Shown: positions 1 through 7,633, counted from the first letter of the stretch. The stretch: DNA of 15,542 bases from JBMOLK01 sp049325575 (GCA_049325575.1 JBMOLK010000104.1:1-15542); one strand, 5' to 3'. Translations and numbers: made by a program. The notes: generated by a model from the sequence alone, not told the origin.

Positions 1-2
1 AT

Positions 3-890
3 GAAATAGGTATACCAATACATAGTGGAGCTGGTGGCGCATTTATGGTGGATGGCTTTGGAATTTTTAAAAAGAATAAGAAAGGTCTTTATGAAATATA
101 TTCTGGTGGTTCCGATTGCACTATGCGTGATGCAATGAGATTGATTAAATATGACAATAGGATTTATTTCATCACAAATCCGTTTTCAGACACCATGAAT
201 GAACCTCACAATATTACAGCACGTTGTATTGGTAAAAACGGTAAAGGGCACGAAATTAGTATTAACTGTAATAAGTATAATCCTAAAGAAATCATGACAA
301 AAGTATATGGCAATTATAATACAGATGAATTTAATAGCTTTTTGAAAGAGGTTAAGTCACAGGCCTATGAAGCAATAGCCTTAACTAAAAGACACCAAAT
401 GTATAATCCTAATGCTACTAAGCAGGTAAAGAAGACAGAGTTACCACAAGATGTTTCCTCTGATACTATACCCATGGATGTCTATTTTACAACGGATATA
501 AATAATGATGGTGTAAAAGAATTTGTTCGAAAAGCGCATGTTATTATTCAATCAAAATATTATAATGATTTCAATTTGTTTCAAGTATATGATAATGAAT
601 CCAAACTTTTAGAAAATGTTGAACCGATACTGGATATTGTGCCGTATGGAAACTATTTTGGCTTGCATTCTGGTGGGAATGTCTATGACATTTTGCCAGT
701 AGGGGGTAAAATTGTTCAGTTTTGGACGCGTGAAAGAGATAATAAGACTTATTGTGTAGCGTTAACAAGGAATGAGCTTTTGTATAGTTTGCATGTATAT
801 GTAGTGCAAGACAAACAAACCATACCAGTTTGCCATAGTCTTTTGTTTGATGAGGTTCAGGATATTGAAATAATATTTTCAAAACAGTAA
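3..890 (+). CDS. Hypothetical protein, 5' end outside window (cassette 1)
   Basis: The reading frame is open from base 3, upstream of the first internal ATG at 45, so the gene starts before the window. About 295 residues are visible. I do not recognise the family. A stretch reading TDINNDGVKEF resembles the Asp-rich DxNxDG calcium-loop type found in FG-GAP/VCBS or dockerin-like proteins, but one such match is weak. The C-terminal half is rich in beta-type alternation (LLYSLHVYVVQ). No membrane segment is visible in the part present. About 135 bases without a visible gene separate the stop from the downstream hairpin at 1026. It is the cargo of c1, whose attC is at 1069-1240. Confidence 0.75.
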   Translation, partial: EIGIPIHSGAGGAFMVDGFGIFKKNKKGLYEIYSGGSDCTMRDAMRLIKYDNRIYFITNPFSDTMNEPHNITARCIGKNGKGHEISINCNKYNPKEIMTKVYGNYNTDEFNSFLKEVKSQAYEAIALTKRHQMYNPNATKQVKKTELPQDVSSDTIPMDVYFTTDINNDGVKEFVRKAHVIIQSKYYNDFNLFQVYDNESKLLENVEPILDIVPYGNYFGLHSGGNVYDILPVGGKIVQFWTRERDNKTYCVALTRNELLYSLHVYVVQDKQTIPVCHSLLFDEVQDIEIIFSKQ

Positions 891-1025
891 CACTGGTATT
901 ATCACAAACAAGCGAATTAAAGTCCAATTTATAGACTACCCATTATAAGCATAATGTAATAGAACGATAGGTTATTATCTTTATATATAGTGTTTCTAAG
1001 AAACTTGAGAATCTTTGTTTAAGGC

Positions 1026-1041
1026 GCCGCGTCCGTGCGGC
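1026..1041 (+). repeat. Cassette-end hairpin (hpA) of cassette 1
   Basis: GCCGC stem, GTCCGT loop, GCGGC stem. It lies between the gene and R'' as in the other hairpin-bearing cassettes. The matching start hairpin of c1 would lie left of the window. Confidence 0.7.
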
Positions 1042-1068
1042 TCTGGCTCTGCGGGGCACCCGGCCTTC

Positions 1069-1240
1069 ACATATCAACGCATTAAACGCAAGGGTTCGAG
1101 GGTAAGAGCATGAAGTAGGGCGCTGGAGTAGGAGCATGTAGAAAGGCTCACCACATCCATTCACTGGGTGACAAGCACCGCCTACGGAGAAGGGCTCTGT
1201 GGGTCCAGTTCATGGACGTCGTTAATGCAAAACGTTAGTT
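1069..1240 (+). other. attC site 1 (cassette 1/2 junction)
   Basis: R'' is ACATATC (1069-1075), ending in ATC rather than AAC. L'' GCATTAA at 1079 pairs with TTAATGC at 1222-1228. R' is GTTAGTT (1234-1240), with the exchange point after G1234. The second internal arm is TCCAT-TC-ACTGG / CCAGT-TC-ATGGA with the constant TC/TC loop. R'' of c1 matches R' of c2 at only 4 of 7 positions. The interval between the genes at 890 and 1351 is filled by this site and two hairpins. Confidence 0.88.
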
Positions 1241-1255
1241 GAAATGCCACGAAGA

Positions 1256-1273
1256 CCCGCCATCCATGGCGGG
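1256..1273 (+). repeat. Cassette-start hairpin (hpB) of cassette 2
   Basis: CCCGCC stem, ATCCAT loop, GGCGGG stem, about 15 bases after R' and 77 bases before the gene start. Its partner is at 1865-1878. Confidence 0.75.
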
Positions 1274-1350
1274 ATTGCAAGGGATAGCCGTTGGAGATTA
1301 AGCTTTTTGGATATATTAAAGAGTAAAATTACTTTTGAGGAGGATGGAAA

Positions 1351-1797
1351 ATGATAGAGATAAAAAGAATTTTTGAAAATAAAAAGCAATTTATAGACTT
1401 GTTATTATTGGCGGATGAACAAGAAGAAATGATTGATAAATATCTTGAACAAGGTGATATGTTTGCTTTATATGACGAAGATCTGAAAAGTGTATGTGTA
1501 GTTACACAAAATGATGAGACAACATTTGAGTTGAAAAATATAGCCACTTTTCAAAAATATCAAGGTATGGGGTATGGAAAAAAACTTGTAGAACATATTT
1601 TTAGGTACTATGATGGAAGGTGTAAAACAATGCTTGTTGGAACAGGCGATAGTCAATCAACGATTCCGTTTTATGAGCATTTGGGTTTTGTGAAGTCACA
1701 CAGGATAAAGAATTTTTTTACGGATAACTACGACCATCCAATTTTCGATGGAAATGTTCAGCTTGTTGATATGATTTACTTAAAAAAAGACTTTTAA
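1351..1797 (+). CDS. GNAT family N-acetyltransferase (cassette 2)
   Basis: This 148-residue protein has the length of a single GNAT domain. The acetyl-CoA pyrophosphate-binding motif A is visible at about residues 68-80 (QKYQGMGYGKKL, fitting Q/RxxGxG/A). The usual C-terminal FYEHLGF motif is at 107-113. The family transfers an acetyl group from acetyl-CoA to an amine. The substrate cannot be told from sequence, and GNATs are frequent integron cargo, including antibiotic-modifying ones. The ATG at 1351 follows a strong GAGGAGG (1337-1343) at good spacing. The hairpins at 1256 and 1865 flank the gene. A divergent metabolite acetyltransferase is the default reading. Confidence 0.88.
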   Translation: MIEIKRIFENKKQFIDLLLLADEQEEMIDKYLEQGDMFALYDEDLKSVCVVTQNDETTFELKNIATFQKYQGMGYGKKLVEHIFRYYDGRCKTMLVGTGDSQSTIPFYEHLGFVKSHRIKNFFTDNYDHPIFDGNVQLVDMIYLKKDF

Positions 1798-1864
1798 ATA
1801 TTATCAGTAAAGGTAGAAGTCAGATTTTAAAGCAGATGTAGCCTGTGAGATTTTCTTAAGTGAT

Positions 1865-1878
1865 CGCCATCCGTGGCG
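1865..1878 (+). repeat. Cassette-end hairpin (hpA) of cassette 2
   Basis: CGCC stem, ATCCGT loop, GGCG stem, followed by CTCTGAACAAGG and then the extended R'' arm. Confidence 0.65.
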
Positions 1879-1906
1879 CTCTCTGAACAAGGGGCCGTGA
1901 CACTTC

Positions 1907-2077
1907 AACTAACAACGCATATGAGTGAAGGTTGCGTGGGCAAGAACAGGAAGAAAGGCTCTGTAAGGCCTTCACGCAGAAGGGCTCCACCACATCCTCT
2001 CACGGGCGCGGTCGCGCGCTCCGGGGGAAAAGCCTTCGAAGACCGTTCGAGGACGTCTCATATGCTGGACGTTCTCT
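1907..2077 (+). other. attC site 2 (cassette 2/3 junction)
   Basis: R'' AACTAAC (1907-1913) is the exact reverse complement of this cassette's own start GTTAGTT (1234-1240). L'' GCATATGAG pairs with CTCATATGC (2058-2066). R' is GTTCTCT (2071-2077), with exchange after G2071. The second arm is TCCTC-TC-ACGG / CCGT-TC-GAGGA. Open frames crossing this stretch are by-products of its structure. Confidence 0.9.
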
Positions 2078-2093
2078 GAAATATGGTGCATTG

Positions 2094-2112
2094 TCGCGCC
2101 GTCCTGGCGCGA
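2094..2112 (+). repeat. Cassette-start hairpin (hpB) of cassette 3
   Basis: TCGCGCC stem, five-base loop GTCCT, GGCGCGA stem. This is a one-base-shorter version of the RTCCNT loop. Its partner is at 2685-2705. Confidence 0.72.
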
Positions 2113-2181
2113 GTTAATAGTAAGATATTCTAAGTTTTTATTTTATTATCTAGGTATACATAGATAATGGAGGAATGCTTT

Positions 2182-2637
2182 TTGGATAATGTGGATTTTA
2201 TTTTGAAGATTATAATTGTTTTGTTTATGATTGGATTACCACTTACAGGATGCATAGTGCTTGTACAAAGAATTATCTATTTTTTTAATCACGATGGCTG
2301 GGAAGTGACGAAAGGAGTAATTGTTGAATCACAAGTTAGGAGTGGAGCTGACTCCGCTTATTATCCGCATATTGTATATGAGTATAATGTTAATGATACT
2401 CAGTATAAATCAGCAGAAATAGTCTTGGGTGGAGTAATCAATTCAACAAATAAAAAAGCAAAGCAATATGTAGAGAAATATTATTTAAATAAGGATGTTG
2501 AAGTTACATATAAATCGAGTAATCCCCAAATATCCTTTCTGGAGGTAGGTAAAAACTGTTTTGCATATTATTTTGGTATTAGCATATTCTTAATATTTTT
2601 TGCTACTGGAATATATTTGATTTTTAATATGTTTTAA
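2182..2637 (+). CDS. DUF3592 domain membrane protein (cassette 3)
   Basis: There are two membrane segments, at about residues 7-30 and 127-149. Between them lies an extracytoplasmic-type beta domain with the DUF3592 pattern: W-x-x-x-x-G-x-I near the first helix (GWEVTKGVIVES), a P-x-I-x-Y-x-Y-x-V centre (YYPHIVYEYNV), then V-x-V-x-Y-x-x-x-x-P (VEVTYKSSNP). The family's function is unknown. I place the start at TTG 2182, eight bases after GGAGG (2169-2173). The in-frame ATG at 2167 overlaps that ribosome site and is unlikely. The protein is about 151 residues, normal for the family. Confidence 0.8.
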   Translation: MDNVDFILKIIIVLFMIGLPLTGCIVLVQRIIYFFNHDGWEVTKGVIVESQVRSGADSAYYPHIVYEYNVNDTQYKSAEIVLGGVINSTNKKAKQYVEKYYLNKDVEVTYKSSNPQISFLEVGKNCFAYYFGISIFLIFFATGIYLIFNMF

Positions 2638-2684
2638 TTATGCAATCTAATTTAACTTTGAACAATTTATAAGTAAACATGAGG

Positions 2685-2705
2685 GTGCGCCATCCTTGGA
2701 CGCAC
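2685..2705 (+). repeat. Cassette-end hairpin (hpA) of cassette 3
   Basis: GTGCG-CC stem, ATCCTT loop, GG-CGCAC stem with a single bulged A at 2700. Confidence 0.65.
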
Positions 2706-2731
2706 TCTGGCTTCGATTGGCACCATACATC

Positions 2732-2890
2732 AGAGAACAAGTCCATTCAAGTAAAGGGCAAACCATGAAGTAGGGCTACGAAGTAGGAGCATGAAGTCAT
2801 TCTGCCCAAATCCATTCGCTGGTGCAAGCACACCAAGGGGTATTCCTTTGAGGGCCAGCTCATGGACTTCTTGAATGGCGAACGTTGTAC
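2732..2890 (+). other. attC site 3 (cassette 3/4 junction)
   Basis: R'' AGAGAAC (2732-2738) is complementary to the own start GTTCTCT at 2071. L'' CCATTCAAG pairs with TTGAATGG just before R'. R' is GTTGTAC (2884-2890). Arm 1 is GGGCA/TGCCC, and arm 2 is CCAT-TC-GCTGG / CCAGC-TC-ATGG. It belongs to the AACAAGTCC subtype shared with sites 7, 10 and 15. Confidence 0.9.
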
Positions 2891-2981
2891 GAAATGCCTC
2901 TGAACAAGAAGAGCCTCTGAAGATTTTGTGAAACGACCGGCCTGAATTAATAGCTATCTTAATAAAGGGAGTATTTTGTTT

Positions 2982-3416
2982 ATGAAAAATGTAATTTTTG
3001 TTATCTTGATTGCTTGTATATTAGGTCTTTTTACATCATGTTTATCAAATAGAAGTGCTGAAAAAAGAGAAGAACATGAAATGTTAGTTCATATTAAAAA
3101 TAATAAAGGTGAAGTTAAAGTTAAAAGTAATAACTTAGCAAATTTAATATTTAATGATGTTGGTGATATTAAAGGAGAACCTATTATTATTTCTTCCAAG
3201 GATTTTGAAGGTATTGCAGCAGCATGTCCTTTCGATAATGAGGTTACTATTTTAAAAAATGAAGAAGAAATAACCAAATTATGGATAGCTGGTGATGACT
3301 GTAGAACTGTATTAAAACAAGACCGTACAGTAGTTGAAATTTCAGACAATACATATAACAAAATAGAAGAAGTTATGAAAGAGAATAAAAACTCACTTGC
3401 AGAACATAAAAGGTAG
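2982..3416 (+). CDS. Predicted lipoprotein, unknown function (cassette 4)
   Basis: This 144-residue protein has a short basic start, a hydrophobic stretch and a lipobox-like LFTSC with the acceptor Cys at residue 20, so it is probably lipid-anchored after signal peptidase II cleavage. The box is relaxed, as is common in spirochaetes. The mature part is charged, with no family I recognise. A TTG at 2976 in frame is possible, but ATG 2982 has better spacing from AGGGAG (2966-2971). The cassette has neither hpA nor hpB. The 90 bases before the gene open with a motif (CTCTGAACAAGAAGAGCC) shared with the starts of c9 and c17. Confidence 0.75.
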   Translation: MKNVIFVILIACILGLFTSCLSNRSAEKREEHEMLVHIKNNKGEVKVKSNNLANLIFNDVGDIKGEPIIISSKDFEGIAAACPFDNEVTILKNEEEITKLWIAGDDCRTVLKQDRTVVEISDNTYNKIEEVMKENKNSLAEHKR

Positions 3417-3485
3417 TATGGGAAAGTTAGTATTGTTTTTTACTAGGGATTGAATTTTAGGATTTCGTAATTTAAGGGGCACATC

Positions 3486-3658
3486 GTACAACAATGCATG
3501 GCTATAAAGGTGCGGTATAGAAAGAGCATGAAGAATGGCGATGTAGAAGGAGCATGAAGTGAGCCGCACCACATTTCATCGCCGGGCAGGCAAGCTGCCG
3601 CTCAAGGGTCTTTCTTACGGGTCCGGCTCTGAAACGTCAGCCATGCCGGCCGATCTCC
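3486..3658 (+). other. attC site 4 (cassette 4/5 junction)
   Basis: R'' GTACAAC (3486-3492) is complementary to the own start GTTGTAC at 2884. L'' GCATGGC pairs with GCCATGC (3640-3646). R' is GATCTCC (3652-3658), with GAT in place of GTT. Arm 2 is TTTCA-TC-GCCGG / CCGGC-TC-TGAAA, enclosing a small hairpin GGCAG/CTGCC. Confidence 0.9.
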
Positions 3659-3673
3659 GACATATCCTGTTCG

Positions 3674-3691
3674 CCCGCCATCCATGGCGGG
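3674..3691 (+). repeat. Cassette-start hairpin (hpB) of cassette 5
   Basis: CCCGCC stem, ATCCAT loop, GGCGGG stem. Partner at 4203-4222. Confidence 0.75.
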
Positions 3692-3781
3692 TTTGTTAGA
3701 GAGTCAATGTTCTGGGGGGTTATGTTTAGTTTGGTATGCTTAGCAAAAATTTAAGAAAAGTGTAAAGTGAGGTATAACATA

Positions 3782-4117
3782 TTGAAAAAAGTAAATATAC
3801 TTTTATCCAGCGTAGTACTCGGTTTTATATTCTTATTTATAGGATATATTTTATTAGGTTTAGCTTTTAAGCAAGCATACTTATTGATTTTATTTGCAGA
3901 TTTGATATTATTAGTCGTTATATCTTGTCTTTTTTATCTTATTAAAAGAAGAGATAACGCTATTTATGAAAATAAATTATTGGAAAAGTTTATTCATTAT
4001 AAGGAGTCACACGAGTTCCTATCAAAGTTGCCTGTATCGCTTATTCTAATGATATTTTACTTATGTTATATTGTTTTTGACTTTACACTAAATTTGATAT
4101 ATTTTATAAAAGGATAG
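3782..4117 (+). CDS. Small three-helix membrane protein (cassette 5)
   Basis: This protein of about 111 residues has three hydrophobic segments, near residues 5-30, 33-54 and 84-108. A charged loop (KRRDNAIYENK) lies between the second and third. I do not recognise a family. The frame opens at GTG 3767, but that codon is part of the ribosome site GTGAGG. TTG 3782, nine bases after GAGG (3769-3772), is the likelier start and gives a KK-rich N-terminus followed by the first helix. The cassette ends are nearly identical to those of c14, which carries an unrelated gene. Confidence 0.65.
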   Translation: MKKVNILLSSVVLGFIFLFIGYILLGLAFKQAYLLILFADLILLVVISCLFYLIKRRDNAIYENKLLEKFIHYKESHEFLSKLPVSLILMIFYLCYIVFDFTLNLIYFIKG

Positions 4118-4202
4118 TTTTTAAAGTTCGAGATACTTCAACTATTTGTCGAGGCTTAATTTTTGATCCAAATAGGAGTTGAGGCATCTAATATTCTTGA
4201 GG

Positions 4203-4222
4203 GGTCTACTTCCGTGTAGACC
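4203..4222 (+). repeat. Cassette-end hairpin (hpA) of cassette 5
   Basis: GGTCTAC stem, TTCCGT loop, GTAGACC stem. The only one whose loop begins with T rather than A or G. Confidence 0.7.
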
Positions 4223-4247
4223 TCTGAATAACGGGTCAGGATACGTC

Positions 4248-4419
4248 GGAGATCAATGCATGGCTGTAAAGGTGCGGATTAGAAGATCATGAAGCAAAGC
4301 CTCTGGAGAAAGAGCATGTAGCAAGCCGCACCACACCGTTTCGCCGGCCGCACAGCGGCTCTCACGGGTCTTTCTTATAGGTCCGGCTCAAACGGCGTCA
4401 GCCATGCTAAACGATCTTC
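4248..4419 (+). other. attC site 5 (cassette 5/6 junction)
   Basis: R'' GGAGATC (4248-4254) is complementary to the own start GATCTCC at 3652. Outer complementarity continues for 17 of 18 bases. R' is GATCTTC (4413-4419). Arm 1 is GGTGCGG (4271-4277) / CCGCACC (4326-4332). Arm 2 is GCCGG (4343-4347) / CCGGC (4383-4387), extended by CCGTT/AACGG, and encloses GCCGC-ACA-GCGGC. Confidence 0.9.
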
Positions 4420-4434
4420 GAAATGTGGGGAAAA

Positions 4435-4452
4435 CGGCACATCCATGTGCCG
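4435..4452 (+). repeat. Cassette-start hairpin (hpB) of cassette 6
   Basis: CGGCAC stem, ATCCAT loop, GTGCCG stem. Partner at 5121-5136. Confidence 0.75.
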
Positions 4453-4514
4453 ATTAGAGAGAAGGGCTTTGAAGAATAATTTGTTGGGTTTATAACTTGA
4501 TGGAGGATAATTTG

Positions 4515-5102
4515 ATGAATAAAATTAATAGGATTTTCACAGTTGTTATATTAATTGCATTGGCTATTTGTGGAATTGGTACATTTTTGCCTTTTCACAG
4601 TAGGTTTCATTTTATGGACTGGAGAGTATACAATTATTTGTTTCTGATTGTTTTAGTGAATTTTTTATTTGTATTTTTAAAAAAGCACACAATGCTCTAC
4701 AAGATTATATCGTTATGTCTGTCCGTATTTATGGTATTATTAGATAGTAGAATGAATTATATTTCTAGGGTAAATATTTTCCCATTGTTTATTAGTGGGA
4801 TATTTGTAATTGCTTTTATTATCTTATTGTTAGTAAGAGCAAGTTGGAATACGGTATTCATAGTTAACTGCGTATTTATTTTTACATTTCTTAATTGGCT
4901 TGGGTTAGTCTACATAAATCCTTTTTCTTCATATTTACCTTCTCTAAGTGAAGTGATTATAAAAAATATAAATGAATTGTTTGAATTAAGAGGTATAGGT
5001 TATTTTATTTCGAATATCGGAATTATTGTCGCTATTGTATTTGAGTTATTACGTATTATATTGAATAGAACAAATATAAGAAGAGTTGAGAAAATTACTT
5101 AA
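4515..5102 (+). CDS. Multi-pass membrane protein, unknown (cassette 6)
   Basis: This 195-residue protein has about six hydrophobic helices, near residues 4-27, 39-55, 60-76, 85-107, 112-133 and 163-184, joined by short loops with scattered Lys and Arg. No family signature is recognisable. The start is ATG 4515, eight bases after GGAGG (4502-4506). The upstream in-frame TTG at 4497 would lie before the ribosome site. The stop TAA is at 5100, about 20 bases before the cassette-end hairpin. Confidence 0.7.
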   Translation: MNKINRIFTVVILIALAICGIGTFLPFHSRFHFMDWRVYNYLFLIVLVNFLFVFLKKHTMLYKIISLCLSVFMVLLDSRMNYISRVNIFPLFISGIFVIAFIILLLVRASWNTVFIVNCVFIFTFLNWLGLVYINPFSSYLPSLSEVIIKNINELFELRGIGYFISNIGIIVAIVFELLRIILNRTNIRRVEKIT

Positions 5103-5120
5103 GATGTAAGCTTGTAGGCC

Positions 5121-5136
5121 ACAGCATCCGTGCTGT
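5121..5136 (+). repeat. Cassette-end hairpin (hpA) of cassette 6
   Basis: ACAGC stem, ATCCGT loop, GCTGT stem, followed by the common TTGCTTCGCGGG linker. Confidence 0.7.
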
Positions 5137-5162
5137 TCTTGCTTCGCGGGTCCCCACACATC

Positions 5163-5329
5163 GAAGATCAATGCATGGCAGTAAAGGTGCGGGATATAAG
5201 ATCATGTAGTGAATTCTCTGGAGAAGGGGCATGCAGTATGCCGCACCAAATTCCATCGCCGGTGCAAGCACGCTTACGGGTCTTTCTAAAGGGTCCGGCT
5301 CTGGAACTTCTTCCATGCCGACGATATCT
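5163..5329 (+). other. attC site 6 (cassette 6/7 junction)
   Basis: R'' GAAGATC (5163-5169) is complementary to the own start GATCTTC at 4413. L'' GCATGG pairs with CCATGC. R' is GATATCT (5323-5329). Arm 1 is GGTGCGG/CCGCACC, and arm 2 is TTCCA-TC-GCCGG / CCGGC-TC-TGGAA. Confidence 0.9.
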
Positions 5330-5344
5330 GTAATGTCACGAAAG

Positions 5345-5364
5345 GACGTGCATCCATGCACGTC
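5345..5364 (+). repeat. Cassette-start hairpin (hpB) of cassette 7
   Basis: GACGTGC stem, ATCCAT loop, GCACGTC stem, 7 base pairs. Partner at 5877-5896. Confidence 0.77.
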
Positions 5365-5410
5365 AGTTTTTGGGGTATTGCTAAAAAGAAAGTAATTGTA
5401 GGTGAATAAA

Positions 5411-5845
5411 GTGAATGATTCAATAAATGAAATTATTAATTGTTTTCAAAATGAATTAGAGAGAACCAATATTGAAGATTTTTATATTATAAGATATGAG
5501 AGAAGTGGAAGACTACTCTTAGCTGGAAGCTTTGATTTTTCATATTATCATGACGTAGAAATTATTTTCTATGATGTTTCATTTATATGCTGTCCAGGAT
5601 CGACTTTCACAGTAAATAAACTAAGATTAGCAACCAATTCAGAAATTGAAGAAGTATCCAGATTTATGGATGGATATGAAAAAGATGGATTTGTTATTTG
5701 CTTGGAAGATAGTATTTTCAATTCAAAATATTTTATAGCCGCTTATGAGTTAAAATATAAATTTCAAAAGGTGCATTACTATCTTAATGGCAAATTAATA
5801 GAAGGTGAAATAATTTCAGATTGGGCAAAAGAGAATTTCAAATAA
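5411..5845 (+). CDS. Hypothetical protein (cassette 7)
   Basis: This soluble protein of about 144 residues has no signal peptide or membrane helix. The N-terminal third contains an aromatic, beta-rich core (RLLLAGSFDFSYYHDVEIIF, near residues 34-53), followed by a CPG motif and a helical, acidic stretch. The tone recalls small immunity-type proteins of polymorphic toxin systems, such as the Imm50 group. That is an impression, not an identification. GTG 5411 lies six bases after AGGTG (5400-5404). GTG 5402 in the same frame overlaps that ribosome site and is less likely. Flanked by hairpins at 5345 and 5877. Confidence 0.65.
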   Translation: MNDSINEIINCFQNELERTNIEDFYIIRYERSGRLLLAGSFDFSYYHDVEIIFYDVSFICCPGSTFTVNKLRLATNSEIEEVSRFMDGYEKDGFVICLEDSIFNSKYFIAAYELKYKFQKVHYYLNGKLIEGEIISDWAKENFK

Positions 5846-5876
5846 TAAAATGAAGTTGTTTGAGTTTTGTAAAAGG

Positions 5877-5896
5877 GTTTGACGTCCATGTCAAAC
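5877..5896 (+). repeat. Cassette-end hairpin (hpA) of cassette 7
   Basis: GTTTGAC stem, GTCCAT loop, GTCAAAC stem. Confidence 0.75.
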
Positions 5897-5921
5897 TCTG
5901 AACAAGGAGCCGTGACACTAC

Positions 5922-6085
5922 AGATATCAAGTCCATTTGCGTAAAGGGCAATACATGAAGAAAATTCTCTGGAGCAGGAGCATGAAGTCATCCTGCCCGC
6001 ATCGAATCATCGGGTGCAAGCACCGCCAACGCAGAAGGGCTCCGTAAGTCCGATTCTTCGACGCCGCAAATGGCAGACGATATAT
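5922..6085 (+). other. attC site 7 (cassette 7/8 junction)
   Basis: R'' AGATATC (5922-5928) is complementary to the own start GATATCT at 5323. L'' CCATTTGCG pairs with CGCAAATGG. R' is GATATAT (6079-6085). Arm 2 is TCGAA-TC-ATCGG / CCGAT-TC-TTCGA with a GGTG/CACC hairpin inside. Confidence 0.9.
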
Positions 6086-6101
6086 GGAATCGTGTGTTTT
6101 T

Positions 6102-6119
6102 TCGCACATCCTTGTGCGA
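6102..6119 (+). repeat. Cassette-start hairpin (hpB) of cassette 8
   Basis: TCGCAC stem, ATCCTT loop, GTGCGA stem. Partner at 6638-6657. Confidence 0.75.
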
Positions 6120-6166
6120 TTGTTTTAGGGTAAGTCTTTGTAGAGTTTATTTTTGGAGGCATGTCT

Positions 6167-6625
6167 ATGGTAAAGATACGTCGCGGTAATTTAGAAGATA
6201 TTAATAGCTTAGTTGAGCTTAGACTGGATTTGTTAAAGGAAGTTGGTAATATAAAAGATGATACAAATGTAGAAGAATTAAAGAAATCATCAATAGATTA
6301 CTTTGAAAAAAAGATTGATAACGGTTTTTTATTTTGGGTTGCAGAAGATAATGTGAAGATTATTGGTATTAGTGGATTGGTATTTATGGAGAGGCCACCT
6401 GTGAATGGTAACTTGACAGGTTTAGAAGGTTATATAATGAATATTTATATTGTTCCTACATATCGCCATAAAGGAATTGCTACAGGTATACTAAATGAAA
6501 TGATATCATGTTTAAAAGATATGGATGTTAAGCGTGTATGGCTACATGCAACAGAAGATGGTAGGATTATATATGAAAAGGTAGGTTTCAAGTCAAAACT
6601 ATCAGAGATGGAGATGTATTTATAG
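6167..6625 (+). CDS. GNAT family N-acetyltransferase (cassette 8)
   Basis: This 152-residue GNAT domain starts with the typical beta strand and helix (VKIRRGNLEDINSLVELR). It carries motif A at about 94-108 (YIVPTYRHKGIATGI, with R-x-x-G-x-A) and ends with a YEKVGF motif near residues 136-141. It is predicted to transfer acetyl from acetyl-CoA to an unknown amine. Its sequence differs clearly from the GNAT of c2. ATG 6167 lies seven bases after GGAGG (6155-6159). The upstream ATG 6161 is only one base from that site and is rejected. Confidence 0.9.
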   Translation: MVKIRRGNLEDINSLVELRLDLLKEVGNIKDDTNVEELKKSSIDYFEKKIDNGFLFWVAEDNVKIIGISGLVFMERPPVNGNLTGLEGYIMNIYIVPTYRHKGIATGILNEMISCLKDMDVKRVWLHATEDGRIIYEKVGFKSKLSEMEMYL

Positions 6626-6637
6626 TAATATTTAAGG

Positions 6638-6657
6638 TGCGGTCATCCTTGACCGCA
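6638..6657 (+). repeat. Cassette-end hairpin (hpA) of cassette 8
   Basis: TGCGGTC stem, ATCCTT loop, GACCGCA stem, 7 base pairs, 12 bases after the stop codon. Confidence 0.77.
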
Positions 6658-6683
6658 GCTGGCTATGCGGGACACCCGACTCC

Positions 6684-6854
6684 ACATATCAAAGCGTATT
6701 CGCAAGGGTGCGGTTTAGAAAGAGCATGTAGAATAGCTTTGTATGTCATCCCATGAAGCATCCCGCACCGCAGCTCTTCACCGGCGCAAGCACACCGAAG
6801 AAGAAAGTCTTTGTAGGTCCGGTTCAGAGCCGCCGTATACGCCAGCCGTTGAAC
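6684..6854 (+). other. attC site 8 (cassette 8/9 junction)
   Basis: R'' ACATATC (6684-6690) matches the own start GATATAT at 6079 in six of seven positions. The exception is A opposite C, which is a G-T wobble on the bottom strand. L'' GCGTAT pairs with ATACGC (6837-6842). R' is GTTGAAC (6848-6854). Arm 2 is CTCT-TC-ACCGG / CCGGT-TC-AGAG. Confidence 0.88.
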
Positions 6855-6973
6855 GAAATGCTTCTGAATAAAAAGAGGCTATGGAGATTTTGTGAAATGA
6901 TATGTTTGATGATAATTAAGAGTAGTAATAGAAATGATTAAATTATGTATTATGTATTGTTGAGGTATTCACG

Positions 6974-7429
6974 ATGAAAAGGGTATTATTAATTTTACTC
7001 ATTATTGTAGGATTATTATGTTCATGTAATCAGCAGCCGAAGCAAAAAGGTGCTATTATTGTGGTAGATGAAGATAAACAAATAAATTACAAAGTAGACA
7101 CTGAAAAAACTTATGAGCCGTATGTTGGAGGTGTTGATATTTATAATGCTAATGAAAATGAGCTAAGAAAAGAAAACTTGGTTAAGTATGATAAGCGTTT
7201 TGGTGAGATTTCAGATGAACGTACTGCAGTTGATGTTTCAACTATCGTATTTAATGAGATTTACGAAGATTGTGTGGAAAAAGAAGCTCCTTTTATGGTT
7301 AAGTATAATAAGAATGCTAAAGCATGGATAGTACATGGAACCTTACCTCCAAATATGTTAGGTGGAGTTGCTTCAATTGCAATAAAGAAGGAAACAGGAG
7401 AAATATTAATGCTAATGCATACAAAATAA
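6974..7429 (+). CDS. NTF2-fold immunity-like lipoprotein (cassette 9)
   Basis: This 151-residue protein has a lipoprotein signal (MKRVLLILLIIVGLLCSC, acceptor Cys 18). The C-terminal half carries a pattern I associate with the NTF2-fold immunity / YbbC-YhhH type: a helix with ERTAVDVSTIVFNEIY, then PFMVKYN, W-x-V-x-G-T-L-P and GGVASIAIKKETGEIL. Known members protect against effectors of contact-dependent or polymorphic toxins. Here no toxin gene lies nearby, so the protein is an orphan. ATG 6974 follows TGAGGT (6961-6966). The cassette has no hpA or hpB. Confidence 0.72.
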   Translation: MKRVLLILLIIVGLLCSCNQQPKQKGAIIVVDEDKQINYKVDTEKTYEPYVGGVDIYNANENELRKENLVKYDKRFGEISDERTAVDVSTIVFNEIYEDCVEKEAPFMVKYNKNAKAWIVHGTLPPNMLGGVASIAIKKETGEILMLMHTK

Positions 7430-7504
7430 GTATTTAGATGAATTAAAATCAAAGAATATTTGCTAGGGTTTGCATTCAGAGCTTTCTTTTTTTAGGAGCA
7501 CTTC

Positions 7505-7615
7505 GTTCAACAAAGCATACAAGGGTAGTAATAATCACGGGTCGCTCACCAAACCTTTTCGGGGACATAAGAGCTATGTAACCCCTCAAAGGCTTCTTGT
7601 ATGCAAACGTTCTCT
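7505..7615 (+). other. attC site 9, short subtype (cassette 9/10 junction)
   Basis: R'' GTTCAAC (7505-7511) is complementary to the own start GTTGAAC at 6848. L'' GCATACAAG pairs with CTTGTATGC. R' is GTTCTCT (7609-7615). The site is only 111 bp. Its centre is one hairpin at 7554-7592 (CCTTT/AAAGG, GGGG/CCCC, ACATA/TATGT around AGAGC). It is nearly identical to site 16. Confidence 0.9.
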
Positions 7616-7633
7616 GAAATAGAGGGCATAGCA

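Noticed and set aside
1262..1343. Pairing of the hairpin loop TCC with the Shine-Dalgarno GGA as a translation switch
   Set aside because: Only three or four bases could pair, and such matches are expected by chance with any GGAGG.
1873..2117. Two overlapping + strand open frames
   Set aside because: They lie inside hairpin hpA and attC 2, their products are rich in Arg and Pro as expected from translated structured DNA, and they lack ribosome sites.
5095..5361. Open frames on both strands between c6 and c7 genes
   Set aside because: They fall within attC 6 and its hairpins, and the same frames recur as artefacts at other attC sites.
6753..6941. A + strand frame before the c9 gene
   Set aside because: It spans attC 8 and the start of c9, has no ribosome site, and encodes no recognisable protein.
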